NCBI GenBank assembly: GCA_016210375.1
Contig: JACQUH010000246.1
Location: 1 to 9,909 of the forward strand
DNA: 9,909 bases
Reading direction: 5' to 3'
DNA from: Chloroflexota bacterium
GTDB taxonomy: Bacteria; Chloroflexota; Dehalococcoidia; Lucifugimonadales; JACPCL1
Positions 1-5,415 of this stretch are shown here, one piece after another. Under the pieces are notes generated by a model. That model was given only the letters and a program-made list of their open reading frames with translations. It did no database searches and had not been told where the DNA came from. Position numbers and translations under genes: made by a program. Each line of letters begins with the position of its first letter. Position 1 is the first letter of the stretch.

Positions 1-58
1 GGGTATTCTGTCAAAGACCTTCAGGCTGGGGTGAAAAAGCCATTTTGAGATAATTTCT

Positions 59-87
59 AAGGGGGTTAGGTCAATTCCTTTATGACC
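59..87 (+). repeat. Dispersed repeat, copy A (AAGGGGGTTAGGT-N10-ATGACC)
   Basis: A 13-base word AAGGGGGTTAGGT at 59-71 is followed after exactly 10 bases by ATGACC at 82-87. The same two blocks with the same spacing recur at 3853-3881. A 10-base core GGGGTTAGGT also occurs on the minus strand inside the glycerate kinase gene near 1195-1208. Both intergenic copies lie shortly downstream of the 3' end of a minus-strand gene. I infer a short dispersed repeat whose full borders are not visible. Its function is unknown. The rest of 1-159 holds no credible gene. Confidence 0.5.
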
Positions 88-159
88 ATGAGAGTGGGGA
101 CGGAGAGACAATTTCCGAATAGCTGCTACGCAAAGCCCCTTGAATCAGGCGCCATGCGT

Positions 160-1413
160 CTACAGGGAAAGGGAAAGCAGGCTTCGTGCCTTGCGTCCCG
201 CTCGCTCTGCTGCGTCCGCTAGCAGCTCGTGGGAGCGGGCCATCGCCTCCGCGAGGGGCATACCTTCGGGAGCGGCTCCCTCGGCCAGGGCGATGCCGTG
301 CTCCAGCACCGCCTGCCAGCCGGGCCCCAGGGAGCCTGCCACAGCAACGACGGGCACGCCCAGGGCCCTGGCGCGGCGGGCCACGACGATGGGGGCCTTG
401 TTGTAGACCGTTTGGCCGTCCATGCGGCCCTCGCCAACCACGGCGAAGGCCGCACCTGACAGGTGCGCCTCCAACCCCAGGGCGTCGCACACAATGTCCG
501 CGCCGGAGTCTACGACTGCGCCCAGCAGGGCGTACAGGCCCGCGCCGGCCCCCCCGGCAGCGCCCATGCGGGGCAGAGAGAGCACGTCTACCCCCAGGTC
601 GCGCTGGATGATTTCGCCGAAGCGTCGCAGGGCGGCGTCAAGCTCGTCCACCATAGCCGGCGTCGCCCCCTTCTGCGGCCCGTAGACGGCGGAGGCTCCC
701 TCTGGCCCGCACAGGGAGTTGGTGACATCGGTGGCGGCCAGCAAGCGGCACGTCTTCAGCCGGGGGTCCAGGCCGCCGAGGTCAACATGCGCCAGGCGGG
801 CCAAAGCAGCGCCGCCAGAGGGTAGCTCTTGTCCCGCCGCATCCAGCAAGCGCGCGCCCAGGGCCTGGGCGATGCCCGCGCCGCCGTCGTTGGTGGCGCT
901 GCCCCCCAGGCCGATGATGATGCGGCGGTAGCCGGCGTCCAGGGCAGCCCGGATAAGCTGGCCCGTGCCGTAGGAGGTAGCAACTAGCGGGACTCGGCGC
1001 TCTTCGCCCACCAGGGCCAGGCCGGAGGCGCGGGCCATCTCCACGACGGCAGTGGAGCCATCGGCCATGACGCCCCAGGGGGCATCCACATAGTCGCCCA
1101 GGGGGCCAAGGACCGTGGCGTGGAAGAGGCGGCCCCCGTGGGAGTGAGCTGCCAAATCACCCCTATCCTGGCCTTCCCCCGTCAAGGGGGAAGGAAGACC
1201 TAACCCCGTAACTCTCTTCCCTAAAGGGGAAGGGGGGATATCCACGGCGTCGCCCACCAGCGCCTCCAGGGTGCCGTCGCCGCCGTCGGCCACGGGCAGC
1301 AGCACCAGCTCCGCCTGGGGATAGACGCGGCGCACCCCCTCGGCGATGGCCTGGGCCGCCTCCATGCCCCGCAGCCCGCTCTTGAAGGCCTGGGGCGCGA
1401 TGAGGATCTTCAT
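160..1413 (-). CDS. glxK: Glycerate kinase (type 1, GlxK/GarK family) with a repeat-derived insertion
   Basis: Cytosolic kinase that phosphorylates D-glycerate with ATP, giving 2-phosphoglycerate (or 3-phosphoglycerate in some members). It links glyoxylate, glycerate or serine breakdown to glycolysis. The 417-residue product starts MKILIAPQAFK and carries the family landmarks VADGGDGT (41-48), GPLG (103-106), ATSYGTG (145-151), GLGGSATNDGGAG (168-180), ATDVTNSLCG (227-236), FGPQKGA-like YGPQKGA (244-250), GAAGGAGAGL (284-293) and GEGRMDGQT (327-335). I chose the ATG at 1413 because homologues begin at MKI; an upstream in-frame ATG at 1446 adds 11 residues unlike the family. There is no Shine-Dalgarno sequence before 1413, but a TATAAT box lies at 1428-1423. 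As I recall E. coli GarK (about 381 residues), this protein has roughly 36 extra residues, at about 57-91, matching palindromic DNA at 1143-1245. No partner gene is adjacent. Confidence 0.93.
   Translation of the reverse strand: MKILIAPQAFKSGLRGMEAAQAIAEGVRRVYPQAELVLLPVADGGDGTLEALVGDAVDIPPSPLGKRVTGLGLPSPLTGEGQDRGDLAAHSHGGRLFHATVLGPLGDYVDAPWGVMADGSTAVVEMARASGLALVGEERRVPLVATSYGTGQLIRAALDAGYRRIIIGLGGSATNDGGAGIAQALGARLLDAAGQELPSGGAALARLAHVDLGGLDPRLKTCRLLAATDVTNSLCGPEGASAVYGPQKGATPAMVDELDAALRRFGEIIQRDLGVDVLSLPRMGAAGGAGAGLYALLGAVVDSGADIVCDALGLEAHLSGAAFAVVGEGRMDGQTVYNKAPIVVARRARALGVPVVAVAGSLGPGWQAVLEHGIALAEGAAPEGMPLAEAMARSHELLADAAERAGRKARSLLSLSL
1143..1245 (-). repeat. Palindromic repeat element inserted in frame in glycerate kinase
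   Basis: The segment contains two hairpins. The first has arms CCTTCCCCC (1172-1180) and GGGGGAAGG (1186-1194) around a 5-base loop. The second has arms CTTCCC (1216-1221) and GGGAAG (1227-1232). Between them the minus strand reads GGGGTTAGGT, the core shared with the intergenic repeats at 59 and 3853. It encodes about residues 57-91, a Pro/Gly-rich stretch with no counterpart between VADGG and GPLG in ordinary glycerate kinases. The borders are estimated from recalled family alignment, not from a flanking duplication. I infer that a mobile palindromic element entered the gene without breaking the frame. Confidence 0.6.
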
Positions 1414-1422
1414 GGCGGGGCC

Positions 1423-1451
1423 ATTATAGCTTCCCTCCCATCTCATATGCC
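1423..1451 (-). promoter_or_regulatory. Predicted promoter of glycerate kinase, possibly leaderless
   Basis: On the minus strand a perfect TATAAT lies at 1428-1423, only 9 bases before the ATG at 1413. A 17-base spacer separates it from a poor -35 (GGCATA, 1451-1446). Transcription would start within a few bases of the start codon. That fits the absence of a Shine-Dalgarno sequence and suggests a leaderless or nearly leaderless mRNA. The -10 match is strong; the promoter itself is inferred. Confidence 0.45.
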
Positions 1452-1469
1452 TTAAGCCAGTTCACCAAG

Positions 1470-1497
1470 TTGCGAGCCACGCTAGTAGTGGTATAGT
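1470..1497 (+). promoter_or_regulatory. Predicted sigma-70-type promoter of the lipoprotein pair
   Basis: TTGCGA (1470-1475) and TATAGT (1492-1497) are separated by 16 bases, matching the -35 and -10 consensus at 4/6 and 5/6 positions. Transcription would begin near 1504 and give a leader of about 40 bases before the start codon at 1546. It is divergent from the glycerate kinase promoter. Confidence 0.5.
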
Positions 1498-1545
1498 AGC
1501 GGCGGACCCAAAACCCAGGCTACTCTGCCCAATGAGGGGGCTGAC

Positions 1546-2157
1546 ATGTGGCGTCTACTGCTAATCGTGGCGTTGGCTATGGGCATGTTGGTTGGCTGCA
1601 GTGGCACGGCGCAACCGACGCGCACACCCAACTTGCAGCCGACCGTAGTAGCTATGGTGGCAACAGCAGTCGCACCATTAAAAAGCATTGAAGCACCTCC
1701 TTATCCCGACCTGGCGTTAGACCTGTATACCCATCCGACGGATGGATGGCAAATATACTATCCGTACGGATGGATAGTTGAAGAGTGGTTCAAGTCAACC
1801 CCATTTCCGGACGTGGACTTCCATCCATTGGGGCGCGACAACCCTTCCATATTAGTTCACAAGGCTGTCGGTGTAGTGGCAAAATGGGGAAACCTGGATT
1901 CCTGGTCTGCCGTCCGACGTGCGAGTAGCGCAAACACTGATAGTACGATGGTATCTTCATTCGGGCGTGCTGTCGTCCATGATGTTCCAGCCGTCGAAGA
2001 ATATACTAGCAGTAAGGACTATACCGAGGTCAAGCTAATATTTGTTGGTGGCCCAGATGGTTTCATCCTCTCAGGCTCTGTGAAGGGAGCGGACCGAACT
2101 CCGCAAGATATCGAGTACATTAGACAGACCCTGTACACATTCACTTTCCAGCGTTGA
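1546..2157 (+). CDS. Predicted lipoprotein with a possible PsbP/DUF1795-like domain
   Basis: A 203-residue secreted protein. Its N-terminus is a short signal peptide, MWR plus a hydrophobic run, ending in the lipobox LVGC with Cys18 as the lipidation site. A low-complexity Thr/Pro/Ala linker follows (about 19-50), as is usual for lipoproteins that need distance from the membrane. The mature domain opens with HPTDGWQIYYPYGW (63-76). That resembles the 'dgF.i.yP.gW' opening strand-turn of PsbP/Mog1/DUF1795-fold lipoproteins, and the C-terminal IEYIRQTLYTFTF also suits that fold. This assignment is by pattern only, and the function is unknown. The start has a good ribosome site (GAGGGGG, 7-8 bases upstream). 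The gene is AT-richer than the glycerate kinase before it. The next gene starts 12 bases downstream, so the two are probably cotranscribed. Confidence 0.85.
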   Translation: MWRLLLIVALAMGMLVGCSGTAQPTRTPNLQPTVVAMVATAVAPLKSIEAPPYPDLALDLYTHPTDGWQIYYPYGWIVEEWFKSTPFPDVDFHPLGRDNPSILVHKAVGVVAKWGNLDSWSAVRRASSANTDSTMVSSFGRAVVHDVPAVEEYTSSKDYTEVKLIFVGGPDGFILSGSVKGADRTPQDIEYIRQTLYTFTFQR

Positions 2158-2169
2158 TACCGTACACCA

Positions 2170-2637
2170 ATGGATGACTCTGCTCTAAGGAACGTCGTGT
2201 GGGCTGCCTTTGCGGTTTGGCTGGTTCTGTCTCTGGCAGGCTGCAAACACGTGGAACTGCCCCAAACAGAAGAGGAAGCTATCGCTTATGTGAAAAGTCG
2301 GGTACACCCCTATGAATACGACCCAGAGTTTACAGGGTTCTCCCTTGCTAAACACAATTCACTCGTCGAGCAATGTCGGTCATTCCTGAAGTACGCAAGG
2401 TGGTCGGCGTTCAGGCAAGAGTATCCGAGCTATAAATCTACAGGCTGGCTTGTGAGCGGCTCGGTGTCGTCCTCCGTACCTCGCGCCATTCGCTCTATTC
2501 CGTCGTGGTTTGAATCTTATGAGTTTCGGGAGTACATGAACGGGGTAGGTGGAGACACGTGGGCAATCATGAGCAGCGGCGAGCTTGTCTCTATCGGCTC
2601 CACATTTGAAATGCCGGTGCTGTGTGACCACGACTAG
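2170..2637 (+). CDS. Small predicted lipoprotein of unknown function
   Basis: I do not recognise this 155-residue protein. It has a hydrophobic N-terminal segment (about 9-23) ending in the lipobox LAGC, with Cys25 as the probable lipid anchor, so it should be exported and membrane-attached. The mature part begins with an acidic stretch (EEEAIAYVKSRV) and contains further Cys at about 69 and near the C-terminus (VLCDHD). These might form a disulfide. The ATG at 2170 has no clear ribosome site and may rely on coupling to the stop 12 bases upstream. A GTG at 2197 preceded by AAGGA at 6-base spacing is a real alternative, but it would leave a signal peptide without a basic N-region. The base composition matches the preceding lipoprotein gene, suggesting that the two travelled together. 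Confidence 0.75.
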   Translation: MDDSALRNVVWAAFAVWLVLSLAGCKHVELPQTEEEAIAYVKSRVHPYEYDPEFTGFSLAKHNSLVEQCRSFLKYARWSAFRQEYPSYKSTGWLVSGSVSSSVPRAIRSIPSWFESYEFREYMNGVGGDTWAIMSSGELVSIGSTFEMPVLCDHD

Positions 2638-2764
2638 AGTAACCACTCCTGCTGTTGACTCCCACCTTTGGTTATTCACCGCCCATGCACGCCTGTGAAG
2701 AGTTTTGAAAGCGGCGCGGGGCAGAGTGGCCCGAGGCCAATCCGTCCGGCGCGTTGAAGCAGCA

Positions 2765-2808
2765 GCACACAAGAAAGAGCGGCCCGTAGGCCGCTCTTTC
2801 TTGTGTGC
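2765..2808. terminator. Bidirectional intrinsic terminator
   Basis: Perfect 20-bp inverted repeat: arms 2765-2784 and 2789-2808, loop CGTA. The GC-rich core GAGCGGCC/GGCCGCTC is followed on each strand by TTTCTT, so it can work for the lipoprotein pair (+) and for the tRNA (-). It is the only strong stem-loop between these convergent units. Confidence 0.8.
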
Positions 2809-2835
2809 CCAATACCCCACCGAGGTAGAAGAAAA

Positions 2836-2909
2836 TCGGGGCGATTGGATTTGAACCAACGACCCCCTGCACCCCATGCAGGTGCGCTACCAGGCTGCGC
2901 CACGCCCCG
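2836..2909 (-). tRNA. trnP: tRNA-Pro(GGG)
   Basis: Read on the minus strand, a full cloverleaf folds: acceptor CGGGGCG/CGCCCCG, D-stem GCGC/GCGC with an AGCCTGGTA loop, anticodon stem CCTGC/GCAGG with loop ATGGGGT, 5-base variable loop, and T-arm GTTGG-TTCAAAT-CCAAT. Bases 34-36 are GGG, which reads the proline codons CCC and CCU. The C1-G72 pair with A73 is the usual identity signature of bacterial tRNA-Pro. The 3' CCA is not encoded and must be added by the nucleotidyltransferase. The gene is monocistronic, with its own promoter at 2947-2919 and a terminator at 2808-2765. Confidence 0.97.
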
Positions 2910-2918
2910 ACGCTGCCA

Positions 2919-2947
2919 AGCATAGCACCTTGGCCCCCGCCCATCAA
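2919..2947 (-). promoter_or_regulatory. Predicted promoter of tRNA-Pro
   Basis: On the minus strand TTGATG (2947-2942) and TATGCT (2924-2919) are separated by 17 bases. Each matches consensus at 4/6. The predicted start is about 3 bases before the mature tRNA 5' end. The position is what makes it convincing. The rest of 2948-3116 shows no gene and only a weak 6-bp stem at 3085-3098. Confidence 0.5.
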
Positions 2948-3116
2948 GGCCGCGTACGGTGATGAAGCAGAGTTCTGGGGGAGCAACCCATTCGGGGAAA
3001 CAGGCCACCCAATCAACGCCTTCTTGAGCATCGTAAGGGGGTCCTGCTACCCTCCTCGGGAAGCACAGTGCCGGTGGCGTGGTCCTCCAAGGTTGGAGCC
3101 CCAGGGCCTGCAGAGC

Positions 3117-3641
3117 CTAAGCCTCGGGCAGGAGCACGGCAATGGCCACTATCAAGACGAAATAGGGTATCGCCGCCACCAAGACCACTTTGATAGCCTG
3201 ACCTGTAGACCTGTAGTCCAGGGCCTGTCTCACGGCTACCACCATGGCGGCGACTGTCCAGACGAAGGTTACAAGGGAAACAATGCTCAGAAGGAACTCG
3301 GACCCGAAGGTAGCGAGGCCCACTATGTTGAGGACTCCTGGGGACTGGGCGAAGCCTGTTGTCCTGGCCAACTGGGCCCAGTTTGCTTGTGTCGCGCTGG
3401 TCTTGAACAATGTGGTGCCGATAATGTAGGTGATCCACGCCCACAGCCCCCAGCCGACAAGCGCCACAACCACCCCGACAGCCGTTCCCCAGATCTCTTT
3501 TGAGGTGCTCATCCCAAGACCGGTGGCGATGGCCACCAGCACCACCACCAGCACGGCCTGGGTGGTGGCAGTCGTGTCGGCTTCCACCTCTTCGTAGGTC
3601 GTCACCTTGAAAGTGGCGGCGCCAAGCATTCGCTGTAACAT
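3117..3641 (-). CDS. Yip1-like integral membrane protein
   Basis: A 174-residue polytopic membrane protein. After a polar N-terminal region (1-27), hydrophobic segments lie at about 28-43, 51-77, 103-118, 119-137 and 151-171, a five-helix pattern typical of bacterial Yip1/YIP1-family proteins. The segment NWAQLARTTGFAQSPGVLNIVG (87-108) between helices 2 and 3 resembles the conserved stretch of that family. The role of prokaryotic members is poorly known, so I give none. The ATG at 3641 is well supported by AGGAGG six bases upstream; an in-frame ATG at 3629 lacks this. It has its own promoter and stands alone between tRNA-Pro and the MFS gene. No terminator is evident after it, so some readthrough toward the tRNA is possible. 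Confidence 0.85.
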   Translation of the reverse strand: MLQRMLGAATFKVTTYEEVEADTTATTQAVLVVVLVAIATGLGMSTSKEIWGTAVGVVVALVGWGLWAWITYIIGTTLFKTSATQANWAQLARTTGFAQSPGVLNIVGLATFGSEFLLSIVSLVTFVWTVAAMVVAVRQALDYRSTGQAIKVVLVAAIPYFVLIVAIAVLLPEA

Positions 3642-3679
3642 GCTACGCCTCCTATCGCGTGCGGAAAGCTACGCCGTTC

Positions 3680-3709
3680 ATTCTAGCGGTTCAACTGTCC
3701 GTGCGCCAA
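3680..3709 (-). promoter_or_regulatory. Predicted promoter of the Yip1-like gene
   Basis: On the minus strand TTGGCG (3709-3704) and TAGAAT (3685-3680) are separated by 18 bases, matching consensus at 4/6 and 5/6. Transcription would begin near 3673, about 30 bases before the AGGAGG-supported start at 3641. Confidence 0.45.
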
Positions 3710-3772
3710 CCGGGTCAGAGGGGGGTCCCATTTGATGTGCCGTGGTGGTACTATCCCCTGGCACTATTTGAG

Positions 3773-3811
3773 GAATCGGTGTGATGCGACAGAGCCGCAT
3801 CACACCGATTC
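3773..3811. terminator. Perfect 16-bp hairpin, possible terminator of the MFS gene
   Basis: Arms GAATCGGTGTGATGCG (3773-3788) and its exact complement (3796-3811) flank a 7-base loop. It sits about 140 bases past the MFS stop and upstream of the Yip1 promoter, the right place to end MFS transcription. Neither side has a U-tract, so an intrinsic terminator is only one option. A protein binding site or a remnant of a mobile palindrome would look the same. Confidence 0.5.
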
Positions 3812-3852
3812 AGACCAATCTTCTCCCCCCCCCCCGTGCGGGAATGGGGACC

Positions 3853-3881
3853 AAGGGGGTTAGGTTCTTTTGCACATGACC
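3853..3881 (+). repeat. Dispersed repeat, copy C (AAGGGGGTTAGGT-N10-ATGACC)
   Basis: AAGGGGGTTAGGT at 3853-3865 and ATGACC at 3876-3881 repeat the blocks and spacing seen at 59-87. Just upstream are a run of 11 C (3825-3835) and GC-rich sequence that could be part of a longer element. The non-coding stretch 3642-3948 therefore holds the Yip1 promoter, a 16-bp hairpin, the C-run and this repeat, with no gene. Confidence 0.5.
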
Positions 3882-3948
3882 TTTGGTCGGAGGGATGCAG
3901 GACACCTCAAAGTAACCGGAACCACGGGGCGAAAGGGAACAGGTTCCT

Positions 3949-5229
3949 TCACCCTTCTTCGTGCTTCTCATACGGGTTCTGGGGATCGTAGCGGTAGCGG
4001 TGGATTCCCGGCATGTAGTACCAGATGGCCGCCACAACCAGCACGGAAATCACGCCTCCCAAGACCATGGTGTTCCCCGCGCCGATAGCCCCAGACATGA
4101 TCCCCACCTCTATCTGTCCCAGGTTGTTCGCCCCCATGGCGGCAAAGGAGTGGGCGCTGCTAGCCCTCCCCAGCAACTTGTCTGGGGTGGTGAGCTGGAC
4201 AATGGTCTGGCGCATGGTCATGCTAATGGCGTCGGTGACGCCCAGGATGGCGACAATGATGAGCCCTAGCCAGAAGATGTGGACGAGGCCGAAAGCGAAG
4301 AGAAAGACGGCATACACGAGGGTGCCCACCAGCACGATCAGCCCCTTCCGTCCCCAACTGTTGGTGAACAGCACAAGAAAGGTGCCCACGATACCCCCGG
4401 CGGCATCGGCAGCGTTCAGAAGTCCCGTGCCCGCAGCCCCCATTCCGTATAGTTTGTCCGCGAAGACTGGGAACAGGGGCCGGTAGAAGCTGACGATGAC
4501 GACACCGATGTCCAGCAGGTACAGGCCCGGCAAGAGCCTGTGCCCAAGGACGAACCGGTATCCTTCCCTCAGAGAGGCCAAGGTGGTACGCCGGCTGCCC
4601 GCGCCCTCGGGCTTACCAGATGCCTTGATGAGGAGGGGAGCGAAGGTGGCCAACAGGGCGATGGCAGCGCCTATGGCAAAGGAGTTGGTAACTCCCAGGA
4701 CCTCGTAGGCTTGCCAGAAGATCAGAGGAGCGCCAATGCTGGCAGCCTGCCGGGTAATAATCTGGATGCTCACGGCATGGGTCAGGAGGCTGCGGGGGAC
4801 AATCCGGGGCAGCATTGCAGGCCGGGCCGACCCCCCCAGGGTGTTCACAATGCTGTTGAACCCCGTGGCCGCAAAGATGTGCCAGGGCCGGAGGGCATCG
4901 GCGCCGGCGAGAAGGGTCAGGACGGACAGCAGGAAGAAGGATGCCCCCTGGGTAAAGACCATCAGCTTCTTGCGATCAATGACATCGGCCAGGGTGCCGC
5001 CGTACAGGACCATGGGCATCTGAAGGAGTTGCACGGCCCCCAGAAGGCCGAGCTGGGCAGCGGAACCCGTCTCCTCGTACAGCCACTGCGCGCTGACCAG
5101 CACCTTCAGCGTCATGGCTATGGAGGAGGCAACGCCCCCCGCCCACAGATACGAAAAGTCGGCGTGGGCGAAGAGGGCCCACACACGAGGTTCCGGCGGT
5201 GACTGCTCGGCCTGCTGCGTCTCAGCCAT
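3949..5229 (-). CDS. MFS transporter, EntS-like MFS_3 group
   Basis: A 426-residue major facilitator with about 12 hydrophobic segments. The signature loop between helices 2 and 3 is clear: GGTLADVIDRKKLM (77-90), with the acidic and basic residues expected of motif A. A second family block, MRQTIVQLTTPDKLLGRASS (339-358), is characteristic of the MFS_3 group, which includes the enterobactin exporter EntS and macrolide efflux proteins. It should sit in the inner membrane and move a small organic molecule, most likely outward by proton antiport; the substrate cannot be inferred. Length is usual for the family, so the gene looks intact. The ATG at 5229 gives the natural N-terminus, with a cytoplasmic polar leader of about 20 residues, but the ribosome site is weak. 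It is divergent from the crotonase/CoA-ligase operon, which may mean shared control. Confidence 0.92.
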   Translation of the reverse strand: MAETQQAEQSPPEPRVWALFAHADFSYLWAGGVASSIAMTLKVLVSAQWLYEETGSAAQLGLLGAVQLLQMPMVLYGGTLADVIDRKKLMVFTQGASFFLLSVLTLLAGADALRPWHIFAATGFNSIVNTLGGSARPAMLPRIVPRSLLTHAVSIQIITRQAASIGAPLIFWQAYEVLGVTNSFAIGAAIALLATFAPLLIKASGKPEGAGSRRTTLASLREGYRFVLGHRLLPGLYLLDIGVVIVSFYRPLFPVFADKLYGMGAAGTGLLNAADAAGGIVGTFLVLFTNSWGRKGLIVLVGTLVYAVFLFAFGLVHIFWLGLIIVAILGVTDAISMTMRQTIVQLTTPDKLLGRASSAHSFAAMGANNLGQIEVGIMSGAIGAGNTMVLGGVISVLVVAAIWYYMPGIHRYRYDPQNPYEKHEEG

Positions 5230-5297
5230 TCTGCAGGTCGTGCCTTTGCGGGAGGGAAACTGTGAGGGATAGAGGGGAGAAGGCGTCCACGAGGGGG

Positions 5298-5326
5298 ATG
5301 GTACCGTATTTGGAGGGGGCAGTCAA
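5298..5326 (-). promoter_or_regulatory. Predicted promoter of the MFS gene
   Basis: On the minus strand TTGACT (5326-5321) and TACCAT (5303-5298) have a 17-base spacer and match consensus at 5/6 and 4/6. The leader would be about 60 bases. Its -35 lies 16 bases from the -35 of the divergent operon promoter. Confidence 0.5.
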
Positions 5327-5342
5327 TGTGGATGCCTGGTTC

Positions 5343-5371
5343 TTGACACCAGCCCCTGGAAGTGCCACCAT
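5343..5371 (+). promoter_or_regulatory. Predicted promoter of the crotonase/CoA-ligase operon
   Basis: A perfect TTGACA lies at 5343-5348. With a 17-base spacer the -10 would be CACCAT (5366-5371), which matches only 3/6 but keeps the important A2 and T6. Such a strong -35 with a weak -10 is often found where an activator helps; that is inference. The leader would be about 38 bases to the TTG at 5416. Confidence 0.38.
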
Positions 5372-5415
5372 AGGCTCGTTCCTATTCTCTTAGCCGAAGC
5401 TATTTCCGAATTCTA

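Noticed and set aside
80..490. 136-codon minus-strand open frame at the left end
   Set aside because: It lies in another frame of the glycerate kinase gene. The Arg/Gly/Pro-rich translation is typical of a GC-rich shadow.
2676..3031. Minus-strand open frames of 110-119 codons over the tRNA
   Set aside because: They contain a GVAQPGSAPAWGAGGRWFKSNRPD-type translation of a tRNA, split here only to illustrate GVAQPGSAP and RWFKSNRPD. This is a well-known artefact; the tRNA cloverleaf is certain.
3197..3216. Direct repeat ACCTGTAG twice in a row
   Set aside because: It is only two 8-base units, lies inside the Yip1-like coding region and keeps the frame of ordinary sequence; chance is enough.
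3024..3503. Plus-strand open frame of 159 codons
   Set aside because: It is antisense to the Yip1-like gene, which has a strong ribosome site and clear membrane helices. The translation of the plus frame has no recognisable features.
3936..3947. Small inverted repeat GGAAC/GTTCC just after the MFS stop
   Set aside because: A 5-bp stem with a 2-base loop is too weak to call a terminator.
5199..5393. 64-codon plus-strand open frame in the divergent region
   Set aside because: It overlaps the MFS start and both predicted promoters, begins with GTG without a ribosome site, and shows no motif.
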